Below, one piece after another: positions 21,538 through 34,045 of a DNA stretch of 37,217 bases. This DNA comes from Apostichopus parvimensis. Its lineage: Eukaryota > Echinodermata > Holothuroidea > Aspidochirotida > Stichopodidae. The stretch covers positions 1 to 37,217 of the forward strand of contig KN896145.1 of NCBI GenBank assembly GCA_000934455.1, read 5' to 3'. How positions within the stretch are numbered: the stretch's first letter is position 1; the number at the start of each line of letters is the position of its first letter. Below the pieces are notes generated by a model. It was not told where the DNA came from and made no database searches. It was given only the letters and a program-made list of their open reading frames with translations. Position numbers and translations under genes: made by a program.

Positions 21538-22136
21538 CTGGAAACATCACTAAAACGACGAGGCATTAAGCAGAATGAAAATCTATAGATGTAATGAAAG
21601 ACATACAACAGAAATATTTCCATATAAAATAATATCATTTGAAACAAATTGTTCAATTAAGGACTAATAATTTTTTTTCTAATTTATTAAATATGGGATA
21701 TGTATTAACCTCTACACGATCTCAAACTATGAATGATTTTACATTTCCTTTTGATGTTGGTCGATAATGCGCTAAGCCAGTAAATGAACACGCACATGTT
21801 ATCAACGTAGGTCGTTAATCTAACTGCTTCATTAAGGAAAGTGTTATATTATTGGTCTACTCCATGGGTGCTAAAAATCTTGCATTACTTGCAGTTAATA
21901 AAAGTGTATACCATTGTTTTACGAGAGCAGAAACAATAATTAAGTAAGTAACTGAGTTGGTAACTATCGGTTGATGACGAAATCGAACATACGAACCCGG
22001 ATTGGAATTCTCACTGTGTTGTGTTGACACTTTCTAAAACTGTCCAACACAAGCTGATACAAACAACATTTGATAATTCTCTAGAAAGGTCGAAACTGAA
22101 ATTCTTGTAAAATACACTGATGAATCTAGTACTTAC
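21538..22136. other. Intron of gene B
   Basis: AT-rich intron with GTAAGTACTA donor and TTTCCAG acceptor. No further feature seen. Confidence 0.6.
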
Positions 22137-22345
22137 GCGACTGAGCTTAAGTTTTCACAACTGGCTGCATAGATGAAAAGATCCTGCAAGTTTTTCTCTG
22201 TCCAATCGTTGGCAGTCATCTCAATCCAGAGTTGACCGAGAGTAGTTTGAGATGATAGACGAAGGCCGGAAGTAAGTACAATTTCATTTCTAGAAACATC
22301 CACCGAGTCAATGGCTTCATGCAGCATTAAACGTGATACTGTAAC
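22137..22345 (-). CDS. NLR gene B, LRR-like exon
   Basis: 209-nt exon (phase 0 in, phase 2 out) with CTTCATTTCAG acceptor and GTCGC|GTAAGT donor. It encodes VTVSRLMLHEAIDSVDVSRN, then EIVLTSGLRL...LGQLWIEM and ends ENLSSVA. It is one codon longer than the two gene A LRR exons and retains the (L)xSGLxL core and Leu/Ile spacing, but is otherwise diverged. It joins in phase to ...IASHHQ from the NACHT exon. It is the presumed sensing segment of this NLR. Confidence 0.85.
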
Positions 22346-22568
22346 CTGAAATGAAGAAAATGTATTATTAAGTAATATTGGAGGCTTATATTTAAGTCTA
22401 GTATATGCGTGTCCTCTACTATTATAATGAAACTGATCAGCATAACAAAGTTCCTATTTTACTTTTGTGCAAGGAAACCACTTCAATATTTATCAAATAA
22501 TATCGTTCTTATATTGCAAGTTAAGATAAGAAGATAAGATTTATGTAAAGGGTTTCTTTAATTCGTAC
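22346..22568. other. Short intron of gene B
   Basis: 223-nt intron with CAG|GTACGA donor and TTTCAG acceptor. The open frame continues 15 codons into it, which is read-through and not a real C terminus. Confidence 0.7.
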
Positions 22569-24064
22569 CTGATGATGAGAGGCTATAGCCAGTATCTGTA
22601 GCGTTGACCTCTGGAGCAGTTTGCTGTCTACATGTGATAAATGGATGGGTTTAGAACAGAGCTCTTTCACAGTTTCCATAACAGCGTGACTGCTCCCAAT
22701 CTGCTCCAGGAGACAGAGAATGGTAAATTCTTCGCTGCCTTCCATACCTCGGATGTAGTGTATAATGTGTTTAGCTACGTCCGGATATATTCCACAGATA
22801 AATCGATAAAGGTGCTGATAATCAGATGGATATAAATCCTCTAACAAATCAATTAAATATTCGTCACTAGAGGTCTCAAATTTACTGCCAAGTTTTGTAA
22901 TAACATCCACAACGTGATTTGCCGCATACCATTCACAGAACAAATTATGATTAAATCTGACTTTTCTTGCCAACTTTTCAGCTGCAGATTTCTTCTCACG
23001 AACTTCAACAAAGATTCCAATACGTAAATATTGATCGAAAAATTCGTGTCCTAGAACTGTACAGAGGTAGTCTCTAGTCCAAGACTCAGTGGAATATCCA
23101 ACCAGGCTTTCAAAAGCTACCTCGTTAAGCTTCGTATGATTCGACTCCTCATCAACGTGTGTATGTTGATTGTGCTTGTGAAACTTTCTCTTGAAATGAT
23201 CGTGGAAGTATGATATCATGTTACGAAAGTAACCCGTCATTGTTGTATATCGTTTTATCATGTCGTTATCATGTGTAATATATGCGTATATAATAAAGAA
23301 GGCTGGAACCCGACAGAGATCTCCAAGAATGGGATTATCCTGGAGAGATTCTCTGATTCTCTCTGTTGCATCTTCATCATCTTTCGTTACAACTTTACGA
23401 AGATACTTATCTTGAGTATGCCTGTCGAATCCAGTTAGACGAATACGTTTAACATCTTTTGAGTATCTCTTATGTACAAATGATGAACGTGTTGTTAGGA
23501 CAACTTCAAAGTGTGGAAACATTTCCTTTTCAGTAATAGCCAAAATGTCACTTTTTACTTTGCTGCCATAATCACGATATTCATCGACACCATCCAAAAC
23601 AAATAACACAGAAGAGGTTTTGCGGAGAACCTCTTTAATGTTATCAACAGTTAGTTTTGAGTCAGATTGTAACGACTGTTTAATACATTCATAAATTGAA
23701 GTCTCTCCTACCAGTTCACAAAGTTTAATTACAATCAGAACTTTCACGTCATTTAAGCTTGACCCTGGTCCACCAATGGACCAATCACGGGCAAGTTGAA
23801 CAGTCAATGCTGTCTTGCCACATCCAGGTCCTGCCTCTATGACACGACGATTTGATTTAACTCTCGGGTCTAACCTTATACTGCGATAATTTTCTAAAGG
23901 TTCCCATTTTTCAACATTTCCAGAGTTGTTTACTAAACATTCAATTCCACCTTCTATGAAGACATTATTCACCGCTTTAACATTTACTGATGCTATCGGA
24001 TGAAGGTGTGCGAAGAGGCGGTGGTAAGCTTCCTTCAACTCCTTAATGAGCTGCTGCTCCATCT
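22569..24064 (-). CDS. NLR gene B, NACHT-domain exon
   Basis: 1496-nt exon (phase 1 in, phase 0 out), about 498 residues, paralogous along its full length to 10902-12418. The Walker A AGPGCGKT is at 23811-23834, the Walker B LDGVDEY follows about 80 residues later, and VVLTTRSSF lies in the sensor-1 position. HNLFCEWYAANHV is the conserved late motif, and the tail is METVKELCSK...IASHHQ. It is likely a cytosolic STAND ATPase of innate recognition. The start is uncertain. A good TTTCTTCTCATAG acceptor at 24065 puts exon entry in the same phase as gene A. The first ATG after it (24060-24062, MEQQLIKELKEAY) could initiate translation if the leader is non-coding. An unspliced frame opens at 24143. 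Confidence 0.93.
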
Positions 24065-24575
24065 CTATGAGAAGAAAGAACCAAAAGGTGAGTCTGTCAA
24101 AGATAGCCATACGTCTGAAAGGCATTTGTCTTCTTTCTAACATACACCGTTATAGGTTTTTTAGCATTACGTAATACCAGTATGTCACTATGAAACATGT
24201 TGCAACAATTACATAGGATTTGTGCAAATGCATCTAACGTTCAGTTGCAGTTTTACAGACGTATACCATGTGACATGTTCTCTTTTAGTACATTAATTAT
24301 ATTATGTACAATATAACTAGTTCGTTTCCTCTGTTAATATGGTTTCAGGTATAGATAATTATATACTTAATTTTACCACAAACCTGACGGTTTCTGCATG
24401 TGACATATATCGATTTCGATATTGTTGGTCAGAACATCACACATCCCTTTAATTGATACAGTTGCTCATTTTACCTGTAATAATGATCATTCAACCACCG
24501 TTAGACCTTCCAGGCTTAGAATTCAGTATTTTTCTAGATTTAAACAATACGAGAAAGATTGGTATATGTACTTAC
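24065..24575. other. Probable 5' intron of gene B
   Basis: AT-rich sequence between the NACHT exon acceptor and a strong donor at 24575. No coding segment recognised. Confidence 0.4.
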
Positions 24576-24680
24576 CTCAGTTAACATTAATTCCAGTCAA
24601 CGTGGCATTTTATTTCAGAAGTATCAGTAGATATTCCATTAACTACTGTCATAACGGCATTTTCTCGTCATTAAGATAGC
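24576..24680 (-). other. Candidate 5' UTR exon of NLR gene B
   Basis: The minus strand reads ACTGAG|GTAAGTACATA at 24576/24575, a consensus donor about 510 bases upstream of the NACHT acceptor. No frame through it gives the phase needed for a coding join, so a non-coding leader is the simplest reading. The upstream limit is arbitrary. Confidence 0.3.
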
Positions 24681-27600
24681 GTCGCTGTGTGTTCCAAAAA
24701 TGCATCATCACTAACGTTTCTCGTGATGTTCAAAGTTCATATATACAGTCGTCGAGTAGATTAGTGATATATAATACAGTTTTTTTTTCGTTCGGTAAAT
24801 AAAGGCTTAAATTCAGTTGATGGTTTTATTTTCCATACCCATGGACTTTGATATACAAGTAGACCCTGCAAACCTAGTCATATAATAACGTAAAGGAAAG
24901 AAGTCCCATGTATCCAAACAAGTGCTAGCTACGCAGTATGAAAAGAAATGAATATGTTGCCGCTGTGGGCAGAGGGCAGCATTGATTTTATTTTTAAATC
25001 GGGGAATACGTTGAGACAAGATTAGCAATTTCCTAGCTGAGCGAGTGCCTTTAAGCGAATAATTAACGAGAGTAAAACTAATGAGAAATGATTGGCCCCA
25101 ATTTATTCAATTACAATAAGATGTACAAAAATTGTCATCGAAATTAATATATTTTAACTTGTTATCAAGACTGTTCACATATTTTAGTGATCTAGAAATT
25201 GGATTGAAATTTGTGCATCTCTGACTTACTCCACAACTGAAAATAAGTAAACGAAATGAAATTTGAAATTGTCATTCCAAATAAAAATATTGAATTTGAA
25301 TACTTATATGAGAGCAAGATTTAATGTGGTTTTTTAATTTCAGATAAACCTATCTTCCAGCTCATACACTAAGTCACATTCCTAAGCATCTCGTTTATTG
25401 CATTGTGTAAACATCAACTTATTAAAAGGCAGCAGCTTAGTTTTGGCAACGATTGAGGGAGAAGTGTGTGCAAGAGGAAGACAGGGCCAGGGCAAACTGA
25501 ACTGAAACATCAACTTTGAAATGATGGGGGAAATAGCTAGCAATTGACGACACCGTACAGATATATACGATAGTTCGGACTGTAGTAACGAGGGAAGAAA
25601 CCATTAATGAATTTGTAAGAAAATATATTATGTACTTTTATGGACGTCAATTAAATATGTCTTGATAATAAAATCACAAGAAAAAAAAAGATAATAAAAC
25701 GAGGAAATTTGCATTACATGCCATCATAGAACCAAATTGAAGCGATTTTCGCGTAATTTTATTTCCCTATATCCACTGCTCCTGAAAATTGTTGAACCAG
25801 TTGAAATTGGTTATCGGCGATGGGCAGCTGTCATGTGTATTTTGAGATTTGCAGTTAGAGATTCGAAGATTGTACGCATGACATGAACCAGTCAGACATA
25901 AGAATAGTAGTGCCTTGGCTAAAGGGCTATCAGAAATTAGTCTCTTTCGTCGCGCATATGGACGCAAATAAAACCAGCTTCGGAAAATGAATTGCTCACT
26001 TACAAGCGTTATGTTATTGCAGACGGCTTTCTGAAGATTTAGTTTGAAAGGAGTGCCAGCTTAGACAATAAATTAATGTTGGCATGTTGTGGAACAAAGC
26101 TTAGTATAGTCCTAACCGCAGGCTACCCATGGTGCTCAGTCAAAGTACATACGACATAATGGCGCTTGCAGAAGTTTTATATTTTTATTTTCAGCAGCAT
26201 TTCTATCTATGATACGATACCATAGGTGTAATTGATCAAGACAGCGTGTTTGATGCAAAATTTCACTAGTATAAGGCAAACGAAATACTCCACAAAGGGA
26301 CATTGATACGCACATTGTGTATCCTCAACCTCTCCAGTGTTGTGGAATTGATTTAATCACCACTTCTATAGTTTGAAAGATAAAGTCTCCTTAATATACA
26401 GTTATCGTATGGACCTTGTATTCTAGTAGACGGCCCATGGGTCAGCTCCTGAAAAACGACATAGAAAACATGGTTTTCTATAGTCTATTGTAATATATTG
26501 ACATGTGGATATATTGAGAACGCTGGTAGTATGATGTTTCCTTTCATCAGCCATTGCAATTCACATTATCTCACAGATGAAAATACTTGATATCGTCAGG
26601 TCGGTAGATCAAATGATAGATGCGGAAAATAAGGGCATAATGGCGTAAAAGGGCATAAATCAAGTTGCATTATGTAGGGTTCGTCGTATAACCTATAAAA
26701 CTATTCCACAATAGCGTATGTAAAAATATGGTTAATAATTTTTCTGTTATGCTTTGAATGTATATATCGTTTGAAAGAAACAAACACAGTTGCAAATTCG
26801 AGTAATCGATAAAGCCGTTATTAGCAGTAAGTCTTTAACTTGCAAAAAATGTAATAAACGTGAGGCTGATATACAAAAAAATGAACGTTTGATTTTACCC
26901 AAAATAATTTATACAATAGATATGGTCATCAATGCATAGACAGTCTTATTGTATACTATACAACAATGTTGAAGACTACAGGAACAATGTTCATGCTACA
27001 TAATGAATATTCGATGAATATCACAGAGAATTTTATTGAAAGATATTATGTATAACTAAACTATTCTTATTTTGATACTCCTTAGCCATTTTCAGAAGCA
27101 ATTGTTTTCAATTCACTTCGTTCGATGCTACGATTGTAAAGAAAAGCATCTCTTACCACTAGTTATTCGGCAGGACACAAACTCCTAACTCTGTCTTTAG
27201 CACCCTAAATGTTATGAAATAAATATAGTAAATTAGATAAAAGGTCTGTATCCCAATTAATTTCAATACTCTTGAATCATTCGACATGTGTTAACTGTAT
27301 GCAAGACGAGGGTGCGCGTGTCACCAGCCGATGTAACATAATGAAACTGATCATATATTCCAGATCAGAAGTTGTAAAGTATCACGTTTTAGAGAACCGA
27401 TCTGTTATTTCACTGAGTCGTTAGAACAAACATATCCCAATAGAAATTAAAAAAAAAAACATATCATCTGTATCTATTTTTATAAATGTGAAAAACACCA
27501 CCAGTTTATAATAATTATAATATCCTAAGTATGGCTGATATTGGTTATTGTCATTCAAACGATGGATTAGTTTGTCTCTTTTGATTTATTCACAGATCTT

Positions 27601-27894
27601 ACAAACATTGATTTGACAGTGACTATACATTAGTTGTATTGCAAACGCCTCTAACTTGGTAAAGAGGTTTTCCGCCAATGGACTAATGCAGCAATAATTT
27701 CATTGAAAAGTTAATTTTGTCACATCCTTCAAAATCTCTTTCAAATAAACGTAAATGCCCAATTACTGACTTTGATCCTTATATTCAACTTTAACGAGAC
27801 ATAGGCTAAGAGATGTGCATTGGTAGGAAACAGTGGTATTCTATTGACGAGCATATGTGGAAGAACTATTGACGCCTTTGATTTTTTTTCTCAG
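24681..27894. other. Intergenic AT-rich DNA
   Basis: No convincing gene. A 66-codon minus frame at 25767-25967 contains a hydrophobic stretch (ALLFLCLTGSCHA) that mimics a signal peptide but lacks an ATG and any family resemblance. If gene B has an upstream exon like MGNKSS of gene A, it should lie here. I did not find one. Confidence 0.4.
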
Positions 27895-28117
27895 AACAAA
27901 TATGGCCCCCGTGTTTGAAAATAAGCCATACGTCGGGAGCAAAACGGATATGATGCTGAATGATGTTATGATCAACTTACTTGCTGAAGTGCTGTCACGA
28001 GGACCACGTGACGACAGAGATATAGAAATCAGTAAAACATTAACAAAATGTCAAGAAAACGATTCTTTTGTATCCAAAAAATACCGAGAAGCACATATCG
28101 CAATTAAAAAGTATTGA
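27895..28117 (+). CDS. Unidentified plus-strand terminal exon or small ORF
   Basis: Follows a strong acceptor (GATTTTTTTTCTCAG) and runs 223 nt to TGA, with AATAAA 67 bases after the stop. The frame enters in phase 2 and has an ATG in good context (AAT ATG G) at 27904, giving 71 residues: MAPVFENKPYVGSKTDMMLN, then DVMINLLAEVLSRGPRDDRD and a basic end IAIKKY. It is largely helical and charged with one Cys. I do not recognise it. The spacing of the helical NxxMxxLxEVLS piece recalls the N-terminal region of chromogranins, but that is a weak impression. No upstream exon was located. This is the only plausible plus-strand gene piece. Confidence 0.4.
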
Positions 28118-28183
28118 CAGAGGATTTAAGAAGAACAATGTTAGTATTCATATTACATTCACCTTGATAAATACTTTCCGAAA

Positions 28184-28189
28184 AATAAA
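28184..28189 (+). terminator. Poly(A) signal candidate after the plus-strand exon
   Basis: Exact AATAAA, 67 bases after the TGA at 28115-28117. It supports a real 3' end for the plus-strand candidate. Confidence 0.35.
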
Positions 28190-31100
28190 ATGGTAAGCAG
28201 TATGAAAACGAATTTTGCAATTTCATCAGGAAATTTGTCTTTAGCAAAGTAAATGCACTGTTTATCACACTGTGTATACGTTATATGGCTCAGTGAGAAA
28301 ATGACATCACCATGTGAAGTAGCGTTTAGAATAATAAATTCGCTTATCATGTTTGGTCAAAAGTAGACATATTACTTTTTAGCTATTTGATGAAAGTATA
28401 AAAAACAGTTCTTCTGTGTTTCTGTAGTCATTCACTACAAACCTGTAGTAGAAAATTATCTAATTGTGATTATCATCATTATTTGTGCCCAGAAATAGTT
28501 ATGTTCCATGTAAGTATTTCATCCATTCTTTGTCAAGCAAAACTACACATTTTCTTTACATTTGTGTATATTACTTGCTTACCGTTCACAACGAAAGATA
28601 TAAAGTTTGCCTAATTAACCTGGAAAATTGTTCACATAAGATTGAACACTTTACACTTTACTATTCTACATGTTCTTCAAAATGACAGACAATACGAGAA
28701 GTTGTTAACCATGGAGAGTTAGCCAAAGAATTCTCAACACATCATTCCTATAACCGTGACTGTTTCATATTTGTCTGAAATCTTGGAATAACAAAAATCA
28801 AAATCATGAGATTTTGATCCATTCAGCTATTCAGTGTAATGTGGTCAATTGATCTACTACATTATCATTTCGCCTACAGATGTTTCTCTTGCTTACCACG
28901 AGGCGAGTTGTACGCAGTTGCTGGTATCACCAATGTGTCTTTTTAATCTGACAAATAAAACGACTTTTGGAATTGAAAGCAAAAACAGAATGTATTTTCC
29001 TTCTCTTGTATGATATGTAGGGTAACTTCATGGTTTCTGTATACTATTTGGTAGGTTTCAGTGTGCTAAATGCGTCTTAGACATTTGTTTTAACGATTTA
29101 TACCTGTGGCTGAAAGTACGGGATACGTATTTTAATATGCGAATGCCCAGTTTAAGTCCAAGCACGACAATATAATGGAAACAGTAAGATTGACTTTCCA
29201 AAGAAAATATATTAAACCGCACACAGCTGACAACATTCCTAACTGACTTTTATGTTATTTTATTTTTGTAATGACAAGTTTGTAAATCCTAGCAAGACAA
29301 AACAGGGTAAAGTATGGCGAATTATGGTGTGATTACACACAAGACGAATAAGTCCATCGACATAGTAATTAAAGGTTCCATACACTCTAGAGAGAGTGGG
29401 GGAAATATTTTACCCAGCACTGGGTACGTATATATTCAAACAAACTTGAGTATCGTTTTGCCCAAGAAAAAAGTAATATGCCGATAACATTGATGAACCT
29501 ATCGCATTTTGACGATAAAGCTGATTAAATTGTCGTAGTTTTATATGCTTTTTTTGCCAGGATGGTTTTCCTTTATAAGTACATACGCAGTGTTTCGTCA
29601 TATATTTTGTTTTAATTTTTAAAGTGTACTTTGATCAAGGACATTATGTCCCGTACCGATAATACGTTTATTATGTAATTGTATTAAATGCTATATAAAA
29701 GAGAGAAATATTATATTTATCATTTAGTATTTACAGTCCTTACTAGAGGTGTTTAACAATCATGTTTCTGAAAACATGAGGATAAACTGGTTGGTACAGT
29801 AATATTAACATTAATGCGGCTAAAGTTCAACGCACTAATTTAAGATGTTGCGAAACATGATTTCCAAATCTGAAAAAGTAAAATAAAGTACCATTTGGTG
29901 CATTACATACATACCCTCATTTGTGATTTAGAAACTTGTTTCTTCAACGTAGAAGAGGTCCGTGTAGGTCAACGATCGTCAAATTTTATGTCCCACGACC
30001 GAGGAGCTCCCGTTCGTACTAAGACGTGACATACCAGACCATCACACTCCATAATCGATCGTGAAGTACATGATAATCAATTGGCAATTTGTTTTACTTT
30101 TAAATATGCTGTTAATAATTATTCAATTTATAATGAATTAAATTGACAAAAAGTTTACCTTTGAATAGAAAGTGTTTTATCTTACTGTTAAAGAAACTTT
30201 GTATAACAACGTCAATCAAATTTATTAATCTCGAATTGGGTAAACCTATATAGGAAAATGTCTATGATATGAATAAAAAAGACCTCATACTAACAACACT
30301 TAAGATTTCATTTCGTTTTTATAATTCTTAAATATCCATGTAAGTTATAAATGTGCTGAGACGTCTGGAGAAATGCTGCAAACTACCGATAATGTTACGT
30401 GGCCCTATTTTGTGTCGCGCCCGATAGTATTTGGATCGACGCTGTAGCGACTTGCAGGACTGTAAGGCTGTTAACCACATACTGAGAAAAAGGTTCCGTC
30501 CTCGCTTGAATAGTGATATTGGATAATTTTTTTTTTTTTTCATTTCTGAAAACAAACTTCACATTTTTAACATTGAGCAACAATCCCAATAATCACAATT
30601 TAATTTGAACTCACAGAATCATTTACACCTCATTGGAAAGCCAGTTATTGTCACTATTTGTCCTTATTTTGCAAATGAGGATTGCTTGTTGTTTAATCGA
30701 TAGGAATGCTTGACACGAGAATGCCGGTATACTACAGTCTTGATATATCGTTCATCTTGCGATGTTGAAGTCTTTTTTTGCCCCCTTTTCCAGATTACTA
30801 GCTTATCGCGTTTCCCTTCTTGGCTTCCTTGATTCCATTATTTCTAGGCTGGATTTTAGATCAGGGGTCTCAGCGCTAGCTTCAACTCAGTGTTAGTTAA
30901 ATATTCATAAATATTCATTGCAAGGGAAAAACGTTTGTCTGCCAGATTTTGTGGCAAGTCAAACAAAATGTTAACCTATATTTAAACCGGATTAAAATTT
31001 GAGTAATCGTGTTAAGAGCTCAGCATAAACCCGCTTTAGTGTGTTGCTCGAATTGAAAGGGCGCCACATATATAATCAGCAGATACTCGGCTAATATAGA

Positions 31101-33889
31101 TCACAGAACGAGCGACCTCTATTAGACCTTGGTAAATCTCGGAAGTAACAATTTTATGAAAAAGGATAATTAAGTGTGAATAACGACAAAAGCAATAGAA
31201 ATTTAAAACCTTTTTGATCAAGTGATTGGCTGACAAACTAATTTGCCACCCATTCGGGACAATTTTTCCATACTGTGATGTCATGATTCAATGCATTCAC
31301 ATTGACAGTATGAACAGTATGAATATCCTGTTGCTATCAGTAAAACGGTAGGAACTATGTTTACTGTCATTAAAAGTGCTTTGAAGCATTATATGGGAGG
31401 AAAGTATAGAGTGGTATTATCATAATTGTTTGAATTGTTCCAACTGGCTGAATTTGCCAAGCCGTAAAGCGTGATCATGCTTCTACATGGTCCAATTACA
31501 TCGGATGTCCATTTTAAAATAGAATCCACTTCAGGCCCCTACATTTTACTTTGCCCTCTTTTTTTCTTCTTTTTCTTGTGCTATCGCGATGGGGATAAAA
31601 AAAAATTGCTAATTTGAATAATTCTGGCCAATGTATGTACATTTTAGATATAAATGGAGGCAGCTGTACATTAAAGTGTTAAGGATGTGGCCAACGACCG
31701 TTTCTTACCAAGCAGTTTCTACCCATGTAATATAAACAGAAAATTCTGCTCCCACAGAGGGTATTAAATTAATGCATTTCCATCTTTTCTTCAACTGTCA
31801 ATATTTGTAGTAAATTTGTTATCCATCATTCTGTTTGAGAATCTGTTTTAATTAATTACCAAATAATATTTTCAGTAGCAATATTTTTGCCTTATTTTCA
31901 CGGTCGTCAAGCAACTAACAGCACATGTTAACAAAATTGGTTTGCGGCTTGCGCCTTCGTTTCCCCTGCCAATAATCTCCACCGATCCCACGAACAAAAT
32001 CTGCCCAGGACTTCATTTGGAAAGAATGTCAGCGTTTCGCTGAGATATTGAGAACCAAATTATGCTCCTTTGTGTTAAATAAATACGTTCAATCTTACAT
32101 TATAAAATTTAATTTAAGCAATACGATCGACAGTTTCAAACGACCTTAAATAAGTGTATTATTGTTCGTTTAACAATAGAAAACTATGGTTGTAAATTTC
32201 CAGACATAACATACTGTTGATGGTATTGGGAATCAATATCGGAGCGAATGTATCATAACAATATAATAAAGACAAATCACATTGCAGATAAATGTAGCCA
32301 TTGTGTTCGATTAAGCACCACTTTGGAACCTAAAATTTATTATCTCTGTGCATAAAAGTTAGCAAAAACGCAAAAGAATAAGACACTACCATTTCGTATA
32401 GGATTAAGGCAATACAATCAAAGAAGCTGTATGTCTATGACATTATTTTCACTGAAACTAGTTAACAGCGCAAATGTTAAATTGAAAAATATAGCACACT
32501 GGCAATCCCATTATCACGTGCGTAACACGCTAGTATTCTCCGCATCCTTAATAAAGTGTATATTTGCTTTATATACAATCATGAAATTATAATTTTGGCT
32601 ACTTCAGAATTTCATGTTACAAAATTATTAACTCTTCGTAAATTTAAAAGTTCTTAGTTCGGTTTTCCTTTTAGATATTTATGGATATTACCGAATGATG
32701 GAGACTTTACATTAAACTTCATTTCAACAATATTACCTTTGTGGTTTTCCTGTAAACACATGTATTTGAAGGACTATGTATTGATCATCGTTTCACCCGG
32801 TCTGGTTTCTACCTGATTAAAGGAAGATTATCTTACTGTTGTTTTCCAGAACCTAGGCTTACTTAACCTATAAAGCAATTTGGTTAAAATCAGAAAAAGT
32901 CAAGATAGACACCCTGATTGAGTGTGGTTTCTTTCACCTGATATATCTATCATCTAATACAATAGAAAGAAATTAATTAAATGGAATCCAAATCAACATT
33001 CTTAAAATGGCTAGGGCCGCCTTTCTTGTACGTACTGGGGAGGGGAACGGGTGGAATATGAAATTAAGTCCTCTAAAGCAAGGGTCTAAGCCAGTTGAGC
33101 TACTTTGGCAAAATAACGGATATTTAGATCTTGTAACTTTTGAAACAATGTAAAAGAGTTTTGGACAGTTTAATAGGAACTTTACAATATATTTTTTGTA
33201 ATATTCTTGCCTTAAATGCCCAAAAATGTGGAATGATCAAACCCTTCATTCATCTCTAGATTATAAACAGTTCAAAACAAACGAAAAGAAATACATTTTC
33301 AGGTGCGTCAAAATATGTCATACTTAATATATTTTGTGTTATACGTTCAACTTAATTCTTTGTTAAATTACTTCACTGTTAACGTGTTACTTCAACTCAT
33401 TGGATTTTTCAACGTCTATGAAAACATAACGTACAACCTTTTGGACTATTTATACTATTATAACAAATACATCAGTTAATTCCATCTTGTCAGTCTTCAC
33501 TGATTAACAAAAAATAATGACCACTTCAATGAAATCGCTACTTAACTAAATTCCTTCCACTAGATTGATGTCTCAATGTCTACATCTTGCAACGGTATAA
33601 AACTTCCGTTCGTATCCTTGTACAATATAAAAACATGAATTATTTTCGTTCTGAGCTACTTCTACAATGTTCTCGTGTTTGAAACAGGAAAAGACCTGGT
33701 AATAGTAATTTCATTTCTTACTGTTTGTTCGACTTCCACAGTCTTAGAGAAGTTTCGAAGCTTAGGTCGAGTTCAGCGTTATGTTGTATTCAACGACGCA
33801 TCCGTCGATATCCGGCGATGGTGCATATTTGGAAATCCATACAAATGAGTATCTTTGTGTTAACAAATATACACCAATAGTATAACACG
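28190..33889. other. Intergenic AT-rich DNA
   Basis: No gene recognised. It includes the 3' flank of the minus-strand channel gene; no AATAAA was found in the roughly 300 bases after its stop. A locally GC-richer patch at about 30400-30520 is open in two minus-strand frames, each under 76 codons, and could be an old mobile-element remnant. Confidence 0.4.
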
Positions 33890-34045
33890 TTACATAACAC
33901 TATTAATCTTGCCCTTATCAAGCAATTTCTTCACCGCAATCTTGACGATGTTTACAACTAACACAAAAACTTCGAACACGGTGATGAGAGAGAAGCCAAG
34001 AAACAACCCAAGAAGACCACCAAAGGCACTCAGCATTGTTGCGAG
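33890..34045 (-). CDS. DEG/ENaC channel, last exon (TM2 and C-terminal tail)
   Basis: 156-nt exon, 51 codons plus TAA, after a TTTTTTACTTACAG acceptor (phase 0). It starts LATMLSAFGGLLGLFLGFS and continues LITVFEVFVLVV. This is the family's pre-TM2/TM2 signature, with the selectivity filter G-x-S present as GFS and the helix-breaking FGG before it. The canonical acidic residue follows in TM2 (VFEVF). About 20 residues of basic cytoplasmic tail (KIAVKKLLDKGK) complete the protein. DEG/ENaC subunits trimerise into amiloride-type Na+ channels of the plasma membrane, gated by protons, peptides or force. The gating stimulus cannot be told from this part. Confidence 0.92.
   Translation of the reverse strand, partial: LATMLSAFGGLLGLFLGFSLITVFEVFVLVVNIVKIAVKKLLDKGKINSVM

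Noticed and set aside
25767-25967. 66-codon minus frame with a signal-peptide-like stretch
   Set aside because: Starts at TTG rather than ATG, is short, and has no splice support or recognisable mature protein.
24871-28900. Search for a gene B equivalent of the MGNKSS exon
   Set aside because: Several GT donors on the minus strand were examined (for example near 25224, 26000 and 28893). None followed an open frame with an initiating Met-Gly in the required phase.
30328-30589. Two overlapping minus-strand frames in a GC-richer patch
   Set aside because: Possibly an old transposon fragment, but neither frame has a motif I can name and both are short.
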